Shown piece by piece: positions 10,526 to 21,360 of a stretch of 64,000 nucleotides of DNA. This DNA comes from Gremmenia infestans. Its lineage: Eukaryota > Ascomycota > Leotiomycetes > Helotiales > Hamatocanthoscyphaceae. Location: contig JAFEVB010000014.1 in assembly GCA_032629725.1 (NCBI GenBank), forward strand, positions 682,001 to 746,000. Reading direction: 5' to 3'. The translations under genes and the position numbers were made by a program. The notes under the pieces were generated by a model. The model searched no databases, was not told the DNA's origin, and saw nothing but the letters and a program-made list of their open reading frames with translations. How positions within the stretch are numbered: position 1 is the first letter of the stretch; every line of letters starts with the position of its first letter.

Positions 10526-12007
10526 TCAATAACTTAGCTTCAGTTGAGAGCCAGGTCGGTGTTTTTTATCTTGGCCATACCCACGCTCTTCACCCGTTGA
10601 ACCCGTTGAAGTAGCAGGTTCTCCCTTCGCAGCTTGTAGTTGATTGCGAAGAAACGCGCTCAAGCTTCGACGAATCGTGTCCGCATCTTGCCTTGGAGGC
10701 CCTGGATCTGCCCCCCGTACAGCTCCATTTATACAGCTGGAAGCCACACCGAAGTCTGCCCCCTGCATACGATTCGAAAGGGTTTCCACAAGAGTTTCCA
10801 AGTGTTGCAATTCGCTGAAGACGACTTGAGTTCTGATATTATTCTCGAGTGTGCTTCCGAAAGAGTAACAGCCGACCGTGATGGGCTGATGCAAGATACG
10901 TTCTGTTTGGTCTTCATCGTTGGCGATGTTGTCGATATTGGATGGGACCACCGAAGGGTCTCCGGTCTGATTGTCGTTTCGTATCATGGCTCGGTACCAA
11001 GCCATCACTTTCGCACAGATGATTGTAAGGACTAATTGCATCTGAAAGCTCGAAGAACAGTTGCACTTCAGCATGTCAGAGACCAGCCTGACAATGTCCT
11101 TGTTGGTTGCTAAAACAAAGTCTATCATTCGTGGTTGACGGGAACTCGGAATGGAGGCCTTGTCGCATACCCACAAGCACGTTCGAGGAGGAATGTGTAG
11201 TGATTGAAGGAGTTTAAGGGCTGAGCTCATGCAAGTCGTAGCGTTTTCCGAACAAGACGCACTGCCTGTAGACTTTTGTGGATGTTTGACACTTGAAGGG
11301 TAAGTCCGAAATGATGGATCGAACGTTGGGAAATAATCCCCCGCAGCAGTTGAATAATCTTCGCCCATATGGATTGATGTGGAAAGGTTCTGCTGTAACG
11401 CTGTATCGAGATAATTATTCGGCACGGGTTCGATGAGAGCGGGTGCGCAGAGATCCAAGTCGAAGTCGAAAGCGCTTTCACACTCATTTTCGATTTTTGT
11501 CGCGAGTGGAGGTCCCCGATCAAATGTACCATGATCTGGAACCTCAAAATCAAAAGAGTACTCATTGTCATCTCTGAAAATCAGTGGTCTGGTGTCCATG
11601 ATGTATTGCTGAGCGACGCCATGTCCAAGGTAGGCCGAATTCGCCTTTTGCTCTGCATCCGTATTTGCAGAGACCATTTGGGAATGGGTTTTCTCCGCAG
11701 GGTTGCATCCCATGCACTGAAATTCATAATGACTTCTCACCGGGTAGCTGATGTCGAGAGGCGATACAGTGTCTGTCCCGCGCGGATGATGAGAAAGCAA
11801 ATATTCGAAGGTAAGATCTAGTGTGGTATGGGATCCCAAAACTTCTTCTCTAGGATATTTAAAGCTATTTGCAAAGGCTCTGCTGGAAGAGCTCTGCAAC
11901 TTGTCGCTCTTTGGCTTGTAAACACCAGAAGTGCCGCGATAGTCCCTGGTCTTAGAAGGCCGTCGAAGGGGTGGTGATGCAGAAGGGGATCTTTTGATAG
12001 GTTGCAT
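10526..12007 (-). CDS. AflR-like regulatory protein lacking the Zn2Cys6 DNA-binding domain
   Basis: A single uninterrupted frame of 493 residues. The C-terminal half resembles the aflatoxin-regulatory (AflR) domain: a 'CNCSSSFQMQLVLTIICAKV' helix with following WYRAMIR, then 'GCYSFGSTLENNIRTQVVFS' and a helix LQHLETLVETLSNRM. In AflR-type proteins a Zn2Cys6 cluster with a basic linker precedes this part. Here the N-terminus (MQPIKRSPSASPPLRRPSKT) is basic and Ser/Pro-rich but contains no six-cysteine cluster, and I see none upstream in any minus frame. It may act as a partner or competitor of a DNA-binding AflR-like protein; the divergent neighbour at 12844 is the obvious candidate. That is inference. 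The length is normal for the family despite the missing domain. Confidence 0.8.
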   Translation of the reverse strand: MQPIKRSPSASPPLRRPSKTRDYRGTSGVYKPKSDKLQSSSSRAFANSFKYPREEVLGSHTTLDLTFEYLLSHHPRGTDTVSPLDISYPVRSHYEFQCMGCNPAEKTHSQMVSANTDAEQKANSAYLGHGVAQQYIMDTRPLIFRDDNEYSFDFEVPDHGTFDRGPPLATKIENECESAFDFDLDLCAPALIEPVPNNYLDTALQQNLSTSIHMGEDYSTAAGDYFPTFDPSFRTYPSSVKHPQKSTGSASCSENATTCMSSALKLLQSLHIPPRTCLWVCDKASIPSSRQPRMIDFVLATNKDIVRLVSDMLKCNCSSSFQMQLVLTIICAKVMAWYRAMIRNDNQTGDPSVVPSNIDNIANDEDQTERILHQPITVGCYSFGSTLENNIRTQVVFSELQHLETLVETLSNRMQGADFGVASSCINGAVRGADPGPPRQDADTIRRSLSAFLRNQLQAAKGEPATSTGSTGEERGYGQDKKHRPGSQLKLSY

Positions 12008-12843
12008 CTTGAAAATATTTCAAAAAACGATAGATTATCTACGGAACTGAAGTCAAATGAATTGCCAGTACCATGAAATACATATGTGTTTGCACTATAT
12101 ATTTGTATATATGTATATAGAGTACTCGAGAAGGAGAAGGAACTTGCGAGATCGCTCCACCATAGGTGTATTGAAGAGTCCTTGAAAGTCTGCATATCCT
12201 GGTTCCTCTGTTACGTTGAGCCAATCATAAGCAATGATCAAATCGTCAAGAAAAAGCAAGATTGCAGGTTCACGAGAGGATTGCTTCTCGCTTTCTTCTA
12301 CAACTCCGGCACTCCGAAGAGTTCTCACCAAATCGATGTTCCCTGACAAAGTACAAAGTAATACAACCATACGAAGTTTGCCAAAAGCCACAAGCAATAG
12401 TTACGTAGCTGAATGTTTCAACGTTTGTTGCGACTCTGATTTAAAAGATCCGAGGGATCTACCAAGTGATGGAATTCGGTGGGAAAAGCCGGCTGCTGAG
12501 CCAGCCACAGATCTTTCAAAAGCATGTATGTTGTCCCACCATAAGCAGTCTCACTCGTAGATACCAATCTCCGCATATGCTCAATGGGATGTGCTCATGT
12601 AAGAAGCCCATTCCACTCGAGGAGAGCATGTTTTGCCTTGAACACTGCATTTCAAACCCAGGACTTCCCAAGCCTAGCAAGCATTTCATCTTGTCTAAGG
12701 CGCAAACATCCTGCAGATGCGCGACAGGTGATAAAGCGGATAAATTGTATACCTGTTTCATAATCATCGCATCACCAGTCACGTCACGTTCGTTTCAACC
12801 GTCTCAGTCCTTTCGCAACGATTCAAACCGGCATTCGTTCAAC
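12008..12843. promoter_or_regulatory. Shared upstream region of the divergent AflR-like pair
   Basis: The 836 bases separate the two divergent start codons and must contain both promoters. TATA-like AT runs occur at about 12096-12120. I searched for the palindromic AflR site TCG-N5-CGA and found no perfect match. The plus-strand frame of the downstream gene stays open upstream to 12466, but that part reads as non-conserved sequence. Confidence 0.5.
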
Positions 12844-13998
12844 ATGAACAGCGATCGTGGCATGCGTAACGGAAACAGAAAGGTGGTTCGACCCCAGAAA
12901 TTGAAGGAAGCTTGTGATTTGTGCTCAACGTCGAAAATAAAATGCAACAAGGCAAAGCCAATATGCGGCCGCTGCGACAAACTAGGTACCAAATGCGTGT
13001 ACAGTCTAACCAGACGAATGGGAAGGCCTCACCCTCCGCGACACACACAATCTCAAATCATGCCCAAAGTGATCAAGGAGCCAGTAAAACGCCTAGCTTC
13101 TGTTCAAAACAGATATAAGAGCTTCGAATCCGAGTCCGATACTTCTGTCAATGAGTTGCGTGGTCCACTCGGTGAGATCAGAGAAAAGAGATCGACGGCA
13201 CTTCGAGCAAAGGGAACCAACTACAATGATGATTACATCCCTGATGCTCAGGATTCTGCCATCCTACAAAGCCAGCCAGTCAAGTCTCGACATAGAGACG
13301 AATACAACTTTAGGGAGCCGTCGAGCACTAAACAGAAAGATATGATAGAAGAAGGAAGGATGTTCAAATTCAATGGCCAAGTCAGCACTGGCGAGTCAGA
13401 TGGATTCTTCCAACAGGTAGTGGCGAACGACGATATCAGTATGCTTCATTCAAGCGTGTCGAGCCAGAGCAGACGAACTTCAAGCACGATCGACAAGCTT
13501 TCTGGGATATCAAGCTATGGAGAAAGCTCAGCTTCCTCGAACGCTTGTGAGGAAGACTGTGCCACATTGGCCATGAATACGCTTGAGGACCTCAACAGAA
13601 CCACCCCGGCCCTCAAAATAGCGGCAAGCGGCACCTTAATTGAAGAAATGGAAACAGAAAGCCTTGACAGCTTGATGAAAATTGTGTCGATGGCTATCAA
13701 GTGTATCTCAACAATCTTGGTATGCCCATGCTCACAAAAGATGGATGTTCGCCTGTTAGCTGCAACTGTTTGCACCGCGATACTTGATACTTATGGGCTG
13801 CTCCTTTGCAACTGTAAACCTAGCCAGAGCCGGCGGGTGCTAGAAGAGCTCCCTAAAGTAGCAAGCTTGGTGATGCAGTTCAACAAGCGATGCAGCCAGG
13901 ATGTCAAGGAAAACTCAAAGAATTTGCTTCCTGCACTTGGGGCTTCTCTAAAATCCAGACTTCAGTCTATGACCAATGAGTGTCTAGCCAGAGATTGA
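12844..13998 (+). CDS. AflR-like Zn2Cys6 transcription factor
   Basis: A single exon of 384 residues from the ATG at 12844. The frame is open further upstream, but this start sits ~20 residues before the zinc cluster, as usual for the family. The cluster is C-x2-C-x6-C-x6-C-x2-C-x6-C (ACDLCSTSKIKC...CGRCDKLGTKC), followed by the AflR-style linker RRMGRPHPPRH. The C-terminal part resembles the AflR domain: 'CPCSQKMDVRLLAATVC' and 'LLLCNCKPSQSRRVLEELPK'. Such proteins bind DNA as dimers and usually switch on secondary-metabolite genes. None of those is visible nearby. It is transcribed away from the zinc-less relative at 10526-12007. Confidence 0.88.
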   Translation: MNSDRGMRNGNRKVVRPQKLKEACDLCSTSKIKCNKAKPICGRCDKLGTKCVYSLTRRMGRPHPPRHTQSQIMPKVIKEPVKRLASVQNRYKSFESESDTSVNELRGPLGEIREKRSTALRAKGTNYNDDYIPDAQDSAILQSQPVKSRHRDEYNFREPSSTKQKDMIEEGRMFKFNGQVSTGESDGFFQQVVANDDISMLHSSVSSQSRRTSSTIDKLSGISSYGESSASSNACEEDCATLAMNTLEDLNRTTPALKIAASGTLIEEMETESLDSLMKIVSMAIKCISTILVCPCSQKMDVRLLAATVCTAILDTYGLLLCNCKPSQSRRVLEELPKVASLVMQFNKRCSQDVKENSKNLLPALGASLKSRLQSMTNECLARD

Positions 13999-14722
13999 AC
14001 AGTGAAAAGAGGTTGGAAATCATAATTCGGCTACGGCGAAAAGCCATTTTTTGTCAAGCAATCGAGAAGACGCGATTGCGGAGATATTGACCATTGAGTA
14101 CATATTCTTTTGACGGATTCGAATATACTCAGACGAAGCCCTCCCAGGCAGCTGAGAAGGAGGTTGGGGGAGGATAGCTGTGGAGAAGCGCGCAAAGTTT
14201 CAGGGGAGTGTGTAGGGAGGCATTTTGCTTGGAGACCTTGAGCTTGGGGCATGAAGAATAATGAAGAATCATGAGGAATCATGAAGAACTCTACCAGTCG
14301 GTAGTCTACAGCATAGAAATAGCAACAAGGTCAAATAAAGAGAGATGTTATGTCTCATGAGTTCTGGAGTATATAAAACGCGTCGCGGTCGTCGCGCACT
14401 CGGCCCCGCTTGCTCACGTGACTAAAACTTGAGATTTAGGCCCGTGACTATCGTGTAAACAAGTATTAGAGTCCAGATGGGAAACCTCGTTTTTGAAACG
14501 AAACAAAAGTATGAATGAATGCCGCAAACATAAACATCAATATTGAGCTTTGTTTGTGGAAGTTCATAATTGACCACTTCTACGTAATGCATTCCGTAAA
14601 TCTGCCGGCCTTCTGGTTTGAGCCGATCCACCTTGACATGAAACCTCCATCCAAAGTTCTCTGAACACTATACTGTACCATCCTCCATTACACTCTTCTC
14701 TTACCATCCTAGACAACTCAAA
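13999..14722. other. Intergenic spacer
   Basis: No supported gene. A short ATGAAGAATC direct repeat lies at about 14260-14285. A minus-strand frame (14031-14282) has no recognisable features. Confidence 0.5.
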
Positions 14723-16398
14723 ATGTACCCAATGCAGAGCCTCCTCACGCATGACAAGATTACATTGAAGTACATAGACACTGGAGCCGATCATGTTAGC
14801 GAAAACGCGCGGAAGCCATGGATCATCTTGGTATGTATCAAGTTCTTATCACTTCTGCTACTATCTATTTGCACTGTGCTTTGTCAATTTCACACATATC
14901 ACCGGCCAAGCGGCCTCATTGATGTTATCATTTGGCCAATATCTCAGAAAGAGGTGGCGGGCTAATTTCCGGTCCTGAATTGGTGATACTTCGTACATGA
15001 CACGAAAGCTTCCCGTGGAATAACTTCAATCACGGTCTCATCCGTCTTTTCCTTACGCCAACATTACTCTCTGTCCAAGAAGGGCACCTGTCACATTGCA
15101 CAATCACGTACTTTACACAGTCCCCCACGGTTTTCCTGTCAGGTGTTGCATTATTCAACGACGGATTAGCACTGCATAATGCAGTGCGGCACCCCTCGTT
15201 ATTTATACAGCGTCTTCTCATCTAGAATCACACTTCAACCGAATAGAAACCCTACAATTTATTGATGCGTTTCATCTCTCGGTGTTCTAAGTCGTATTCC
15301 AAATTCAAGCCCTAACTTTCAAGTCAGCTCCATGGCTTCACAGGCTCTTCGGCAGTATGGAACCGCAATATTCCCGGTTTGGCAAAGACATATAGGGTCG
15401 TAGCTCCTGATCTTCGGGGTCATGGAGAAAGCGATAAGCCCAGGCACGGCTATCACGTCTTGAGGCTGGCCCAGGACCTGCACGAGCTGGTGAACTGGAT
15501 AACTGCCAAAGAAGGAAGAGAATCTTGGGATGATGAGAAAGGAGAGATGAGACGATGGAAGGCGATTGGAGGGAGTTTGGGTTGTTCGATTTTGTGGTGA
15601 GTACTATTGACTTTGCTACACCATGCATTCCAGCCTTCCTATCCATATCCCTCTCTGATCGTCGTTTCCAATCATGTCTATCCTTATCACATGAAGAACG
15701 TCGTCTTTCGTTATTCTCAAGTGGGAGATAGATTACTTGACCATTTCCATTCTAAATCCCTCTTACATAATAACTTATCCAACGACAGGGCGTATGCCTC
15801 TCTCTTCACCACCTACCCCTTCACCCACATGATCTTCATCGACCAATCGCCCCTCCAGAACAGCGACCTCTCCGGCTGGGACTCCCAATTCTGCAACCGA
15901 GGCATGAATTCAGCACCCGCAGTGTCCGCCCTGCAAGCCACGCTCGCCCTATCTCCCTCCACGGCGCACAAAGGCACCATATCCGCCTGTCTGTCCTACC
16001 GCTCGCACCCGCTAAGCTCCGACACCGTGTCAGCTGAAGAAGCCGCGTCCGACGAGGCCTTCTTTCTCGGTGAAGCAATGAAGGGCGATCCGTGGTGGTA
16101 TGGGAAATTGATGGCTGATCATACGGCGCTTGATTGGCGAGATGATATACGTGCTACGTTTGGCAAGGAGAGCGAAAGTACCACAAAGGTGTTGGTGCTG
16201 GCGAGTAGTAGAAGCGGATGTTTCCCTGCTGCCGGACCGATGGCGGTGGTCGATCTGGTGAATGGGGGGTCTGAGGAGAAGAGGGCGCAGGGTCTGATTG
16301 TTGAATGGGGAGGGCATTGGTTGTATTGGGAGAATCCAGTCAAGTTTGAGAAGATTGTTCTGGACTTCTTTGCGGATAAGGAAGTGACGGATGTTTAA
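14723..16398 (+). CDS. Alpha/beta hydrolase with serine nucleophile
   Basis: Three exons, 14723-14830, 15328-15596 and 15789-16398, give 328 residues. The first exon supplies strand ITLKYIDTG and KPWIIL, which continues directly into LHGFTGSSAVW, the oxyanion-hole loop, in exon 2. That continuity justifies the unusually long 497-nt first intron (GTATGT...CTAAC...TCAG). Next come PDLRGHGESD and the nucleophile elbow GGSLG. The Ser makes it an esterase, lipase or haloperoxidase-like hydrolase rather than an epoxide hydrolase. The likely catalytic His is in EWGGHWLYW near the C-terminus. No signal peptide is present. The substrate is unknown. Confidence 0.85.
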
Positions 16399-16995
16399 TT
16401 GAGACGTTTTGCAGCTATCAAGCCAATAATGGCGTGAGTGCTTATGGGATTTCGCAGCTTCTTACAGTACAGATGAACACTGTTAACTCGTCTGTCTCTA
16501 CCTAATTACTCCGGTGAAGCCTAACTCATCCTATTCACAACTTTATGTGTACCATTCAAGTCATAATGCGTAGATATATAGTATATCTGGCTCCTAGTGT
16601 ATTAACGTCGCACAAAAGTTTTCACGTCGTTGTCCTTGCTCAACCTGGTATCGAAGGTTGCCCGCTGAATATGTAGAGACTAGATATGGAAAAGCATATG
16701 TTTTGTGCGAGGAAGCTGCCACCCGGCCGCTGTAACACGCTTATAATTATGATACAAATAGATCGTGTTGTCGTGTAGATACGTGAGTGGGTTGTGTATA
16801 TGCGCAGGAAGAGTTCTGAGTGCGAGTTCGCTTAAAAGTCAGATGTCGAGATCCATGGTTCGAGTACAATGTTGCAATTGGAGGCTGGAGCGCTTTACAT
16901 GACCCTTCAAGGTCTGTCGTATATCGACCAGCGTAGTACTATCGTTGTGGAATTCCACTCAAAGGCCTTGAGTGGGATTCCTGAGCCGCAGCTGT
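16399..16995. other. Convergent intergenic spacer
   Basis: The segment lies between two converging genes and should carry both 3' ends. No coding frame is visible. Confidence 0.6.
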
Positions 16996-19900
16996 TCAGC
17001 TATGGCTAGAATCATGGTTCCAGATAGTTTCGTCTAGGAATGCGTTTGGGTCCGCTATTGCCTGTTGATTTGCGAAGTCGTTGAGCTCTTCTGTAGTCAT
17101 TGTCCAGTCGGTCGAGAAGAAGGCAGTGTTTCCCGTAGGCGGCCAAGGGATCTGAGGGGGTGCAGCTGTCTTACTACTATCAGCCTCGGATGGTCTATAT
17201 GGGAACTGTATGGTATTTGAACTCGAGGTGTTAGAAGATGGTGTATTTCTGGACGGAGCTGTCGCCCCTGAGTCGGCATTGGCCAGGGGAGATAGATCTC
17301 GAAATCCGTCATCGCCCTGAACAATCGGCGGGTTGGGAGGCATGTTACGAGCCCCACGTTTGTTTAAATTGACATATGAGGTATTGTTGGCCTCAAGAGG
17401 CTGTCTCGAGAAGTTCTCTACATATGTCGTGCCCCCTAAGTTTGTGTCGTCGGGGAATTTCATACTACTGAGGGCCGGTAAGTTATCAGCAAACACGTTT
17501 TCGCCAACCGATGTTTGAGGCGCAACCCGCTGATCTTGTACAAAATTCTGGAGTTCTGCTACCGTCATTGGGACACCCCTTCGTTCAGCGAGTATTCCAT
17601 TCATAGGGGTATTGGGAAATCCAGGAGAGAGCTTTTGGTGCGTTTCGGGTGTGCTGGAAAGACCGGGCAATGGAATTCCGCCGGCTTCAATGTCGAGCTC
17701 CAGTTGGGCAACAAAATGTTTGGTGACTGGATGCCTTTTGGAGAGTGCCTTCATCGCGGCAACGAGGAATTCGAGATTCGCCAAAGTCTGAGGGCCAGGA
17801 CTTCCAGTTTTATAGTCTTGGATGAAAACGCCGCCAGCAATGTCTAGATAAGTTGCGAATCAGTACTCCTGTCCCAGATGATACTTATAATTGCCTGTAA
17901 AACATCGAGAATTTTGCAGCTTTGAAACATGAGAGATAAATAAAGAGTGTTCAGGTAGGAGAAAGTTAGGTTTGGGGAAGTCCGATGATACTCACATAAA
18001 CAGAAACCCCACCACGAATTCATCTGGGACAAATAAGCTTAGTCGTGATAGCATTGCACCGAGGACTTACTTTCGAAGCATCGACATGAGTGACAAGACG
18101 CATGATGTTTGAAATCTCCTCTGCTGCCATCAAACTCCGGGTTCGACTCTGCCGAATAACAGTAGATCCTGTTTTGTGCCTTTCGGCAGTACAGATAGCC
18201 GCGTTATGAAGGCATATGCTAGAAGCATGTATGTTCATGTGCAGAAAAACCGTATTCATATCAGAAAGGCCAAATGGTAGTCTCAAATGGTCAGGAAGAA
18301 ACATAAAAACATTGGAGAGGACGTTGTCCATCTTTCGATGTCTCTTCCAAAATTCGCCGTTAGATATGTCTTCCGGGTTTTCGTCAGGACCTTTCTGGTG
18401 GAGGTGGTGATAGTTGTGTCCGTAGAGAGCGGCTGCTAGAACGACCCCACCAAAAGGACTTATATGGCTTGCCCCTTCTGCGGCCAGCGCTTGTTCTAAC
18501 GAGATGGTATTCTGTTCGATCCCCTGCTCGAACGCTTCTTCCGATCCAGGGAGATTTGTCAAGATCTTTAACACATCAGAAAAGGAGCATTCCAGCAGAA
18601 TAATTGCAAACAAACCTCACTTTCATCGATCGTCATAGGCCAGCCTGTTCCCGAACTCGCCCAACGATCCCCGTAGAATGCTGCCCAGAAGGTTCTCCGT
18701 CGCTCTTCAAGCTCGATCCAGTCTCGAGGCACTGGTAATATCTGCTTTACGTCCGCTCTTTCTCCGTCTAGTCGATGCAGTCCTAGCATATGAACCATAC
18801 GAACGAACCGCCCAATGCTCATCCATGATCGTGAAAAGTACGTCTTTTTAGCTTCATAGTTTCCAATTAAACCCCAAGTTTGGGCGTGATAGATGCTCAC
18901 AAATGCTTCACCATGGCCCTATACTGATTAGCAAGATAATTCAATGATCAAAATCAAAATCAAGCATAGAACAGAAAAAAAATACCAACCTTCATCTCCG
19001 CTGCTTGTATATACCTTCTTGTGCGTTCATAGAAGAGATCTTCATAACAGGAGTACTCGTCGGAAACCGATGCTGCGACTGTCCATATCGCATAAAGTAA
19101 GCATACAGGCGGTCGCATATGAGGAGCGCGATCCAAGGATGCGAAGAATCGCACTTTATGGATCATAGGCATAAATACATGGAACGTGTTGAAGAATATG
19201 GCGTACCTGCACCTGTTAGCGTAAATGAAGAAAAGAAATCATCAAGACCGAGAAAGATTGGAACACGTTTATTTGATGGTTGCATAATTAGACTCATAAT
19301 ATAAATACGGAGGGCTTTTAGACTTAATGGCCGATTCTTTCTATACAACGCAAGGGAGACTTCTGAGAGCGTTCGGAGTAGGTACCCATCATAGAGAGGG
19401 AGGAATTCGATGTTTTATGTGTGAAATATGAAAGTTATCAGGGACGTACAAATCATTTATCACATCTTCCGGGGGCAAAGGTTCTTGGACTCCAAGACTT
19501 ATGAGCTCTTGGGAGAAAGGATCTCCCGATGGGAGAGCGGGGGCAAGGGCTTGAAATACAGTCCCGGAAGGACCGAGAATCAACGATTCATTGAGAAACC
19601 CTCCATCTCCCAAACTCACATCCATGTTGTCTGCGAGATTGTCCCAGTCGGCTTCAAGATCTTGACCAGAAGTGTATTGAGTATTACGTGCCATTTTATT
19701 CCGTTCGGCAACGAGTCGGGTCTCAACCTGGGCTGTTCTATGTTATCCTGGGCACGTCTTGTAGATTGCTATAAGATGCTTCGTACCAAGTCTCTCTTCC
19801 AACTCTTTCATATTCCGCCGCTTTGAGCCCAAGTTTCTGCGGCGCTCTGGGTATTCGCATTGACGTCGTAGTCGCGAGCATGTCCCGCATTGTGGCTTGA

Positions 19901-20084
19901 TTCGATCGCATTTCAGCTTCCTTCTCCTACACGACACACACGATATCGTCTTCTCTTCGCCTTTGGCTCCTGCTGCAGACGACGCTTCAGATGGTTGTGG
20001 TTTTCCTGTTTGTGCTTCACTGGAGCTTGCCTGCGCAGCAGGCGCGGTATACGCGTCCGCGTCGCTATCAAGGTCTTCAGGCAT
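16996..20084 (-). CDS. Zn2Cys6 transcription factor with fungal_trans domain
   Basis: Seven exons fit in phase: 20084-19787, 19732-19450, 19206-18990, 18918-18616, 18565-18071, 18023-17996 and 17843-16996, giving 823 residues. The zinc cluster is SCVSCRRRKLKC...CGTCSRLRRQC (residues ~48-76), followed by a heptad-like linker MKELEERLAQVETRL that crosses the first intron. The middle domain carries the usual fungal_trans landmarks: MPMIHKVRFFASLDRAP, YERTRRYIQAAEM, GRFVRMVHMLGLHRLDGE and RRTFWAAFYGDRW. The penultimate exon is only 28 nt and bridges MNSWWGFCLY to IAGGVFIQDYK. The long tail is Pro/Asn/Ser-rich, a likely activation region. The second intron (243 nt) is longer than typical. The transposon island ends 228 bases upstream of the start codon, so its promoter may be affected. 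Confidence 0.9.
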
Positions 20085-20312
20085 GGGATGGGGGAGGCCG
20101 TAGATTTGGAAAAAGGGAAAAGGAAATTAATGGATCTTTGGGCGCTGAGGTATAGAGAAGAAGTACCACGCGGAGAGAGCATGTATATATATTATCACTA
20201 GGTGGAGCTAGTAGAAAGATAGGCATTGGGTCCAAATCCCTCGATCGTCACAAGATTGCGCTTCTCGCCAGCCGTAGAGTATTTTACGCTCCGTAGTGTC
20301 AGCCTTGCGCTA

Positions 20313-20353
20313 CTCGTTTTCCAGATCACGTGCACACCCCGCTTATGTGCACA
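20313..20353 (+). repeat. Left terminal inverted repeat of the Fot1/pogo-like element
   Basis: The repeat begins CTCGTTTTCCAGATCACG and ends CTTATGTGCACA. It is the reverse complement of 30216-30256 with a single mismatch, at position 35 (G against A). TA lies immediately outside. Confidence 0.92.
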
Positions 20354-20876
20354 GGCATAAACACCAACCATTTTGGCAACCCCGCACTTTTGTTTCCTTA
20401 ATAACTTTTCACACATTCAAGCTAGTATAATGGGTTTAGTTATAGACTTTATCTTCAAATGATAGAGAATCTTTCCTTGTTTTCAGATTGCTAATTATTT
20501 GCTTCTAGCGTGCCTAAACAATTTTCTAATATCAAGTAGCTTGCTAGCTATATCTGCTACCTTTTCCTTCTAAAATCGTATTAGCGATACTATTAGATTG
20601 CTAGGAATAGCTCTAATTAATAGGAATAGCTTCTTCTTAGGCTGGATACGGGATTATTATATGGCACTAGTCTCTACGGGTTATATAAGGCATATAGTCT
20701 ATATAGGAAGCTTTAATTAGTATGCTGGTAGTAGAGTATAATATTGCAGACAGGTCTAAATTTATTAGCCTACTAATCCTTTAGTAATTGCTATAGCCAC
20801 TTAAGGTTATAAGGACTAAATTTTATAGCGAAAATAGGTATAAAAACACCCTTTTTATCTAGTCTTAATACCTAGC

Positions 20877-21360
20877 TGTAACGATCGCCTAGCTCACGTA
20901 GTACTAGGGTAAGTCTTATGACTCAAGTAGGTCCCTGGACCTAGATTATCGTTAGGTTAATATCGGTATCTATTAATAGATCACTGGTTGCTATACTTAG
21001 GAGTATAGCTTATTATAAAGTATAAAGTAATAAGCGTATATTAGGAAATACTATTTAAGTTAAGCACAAAGCTCCTATCTAATAGGTAACAACCTAGTCT
21101 TATATAGAACCTTTATACTACTAGTCGACTCTGGTCGACTCGACTACTATTAATCTAGTCGACTGCTCGCTAGTCGACCAGTCGATCGCGTCACGTGACT
21201 AATTATATGGTATAATAACTAAATATTAGTAGGCCTACTCCCTAATAAATATACCTAAATATATATATACGGGACTATAACCTCCCTCCTAGGGGTTCTC
21301 CTATATCTGAAACCAGACACTAAGCCTAAGGTCCCCTAGTTATATATTATATCCGTAATA
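20877..21360 (-). repeat. 3' LTR of the Gypsy element (left copy)
   Basis: 484 bp, beginning TGTAACGATCGCC and ending CCGTAATA on the plus strand. It is highly similar to 26956-27439; visible differences are mostly transitions. Confidence 0.93.

Noticed and set aside
12008..12843. AflR-type palindromic sites (TCG-N5-CGA) in the divergent promoter
   Set aside because: I checked the TCG occurrences and found none with CGA at the right spacing.
10526..16398. Secondary-metabolite gene cluster around the AflR-like pair
   Set aside because: No synthase, P450, methyltransferase or transporter is present; the only enzyme beside them is a generic alpha/beta hydrolase.
20198..20416. Minus-strand 72-residue frame at the island's left edge
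   Set aside because: It spans the transposon's terminal inverted repeat and its boundary, so it is a chance frame.
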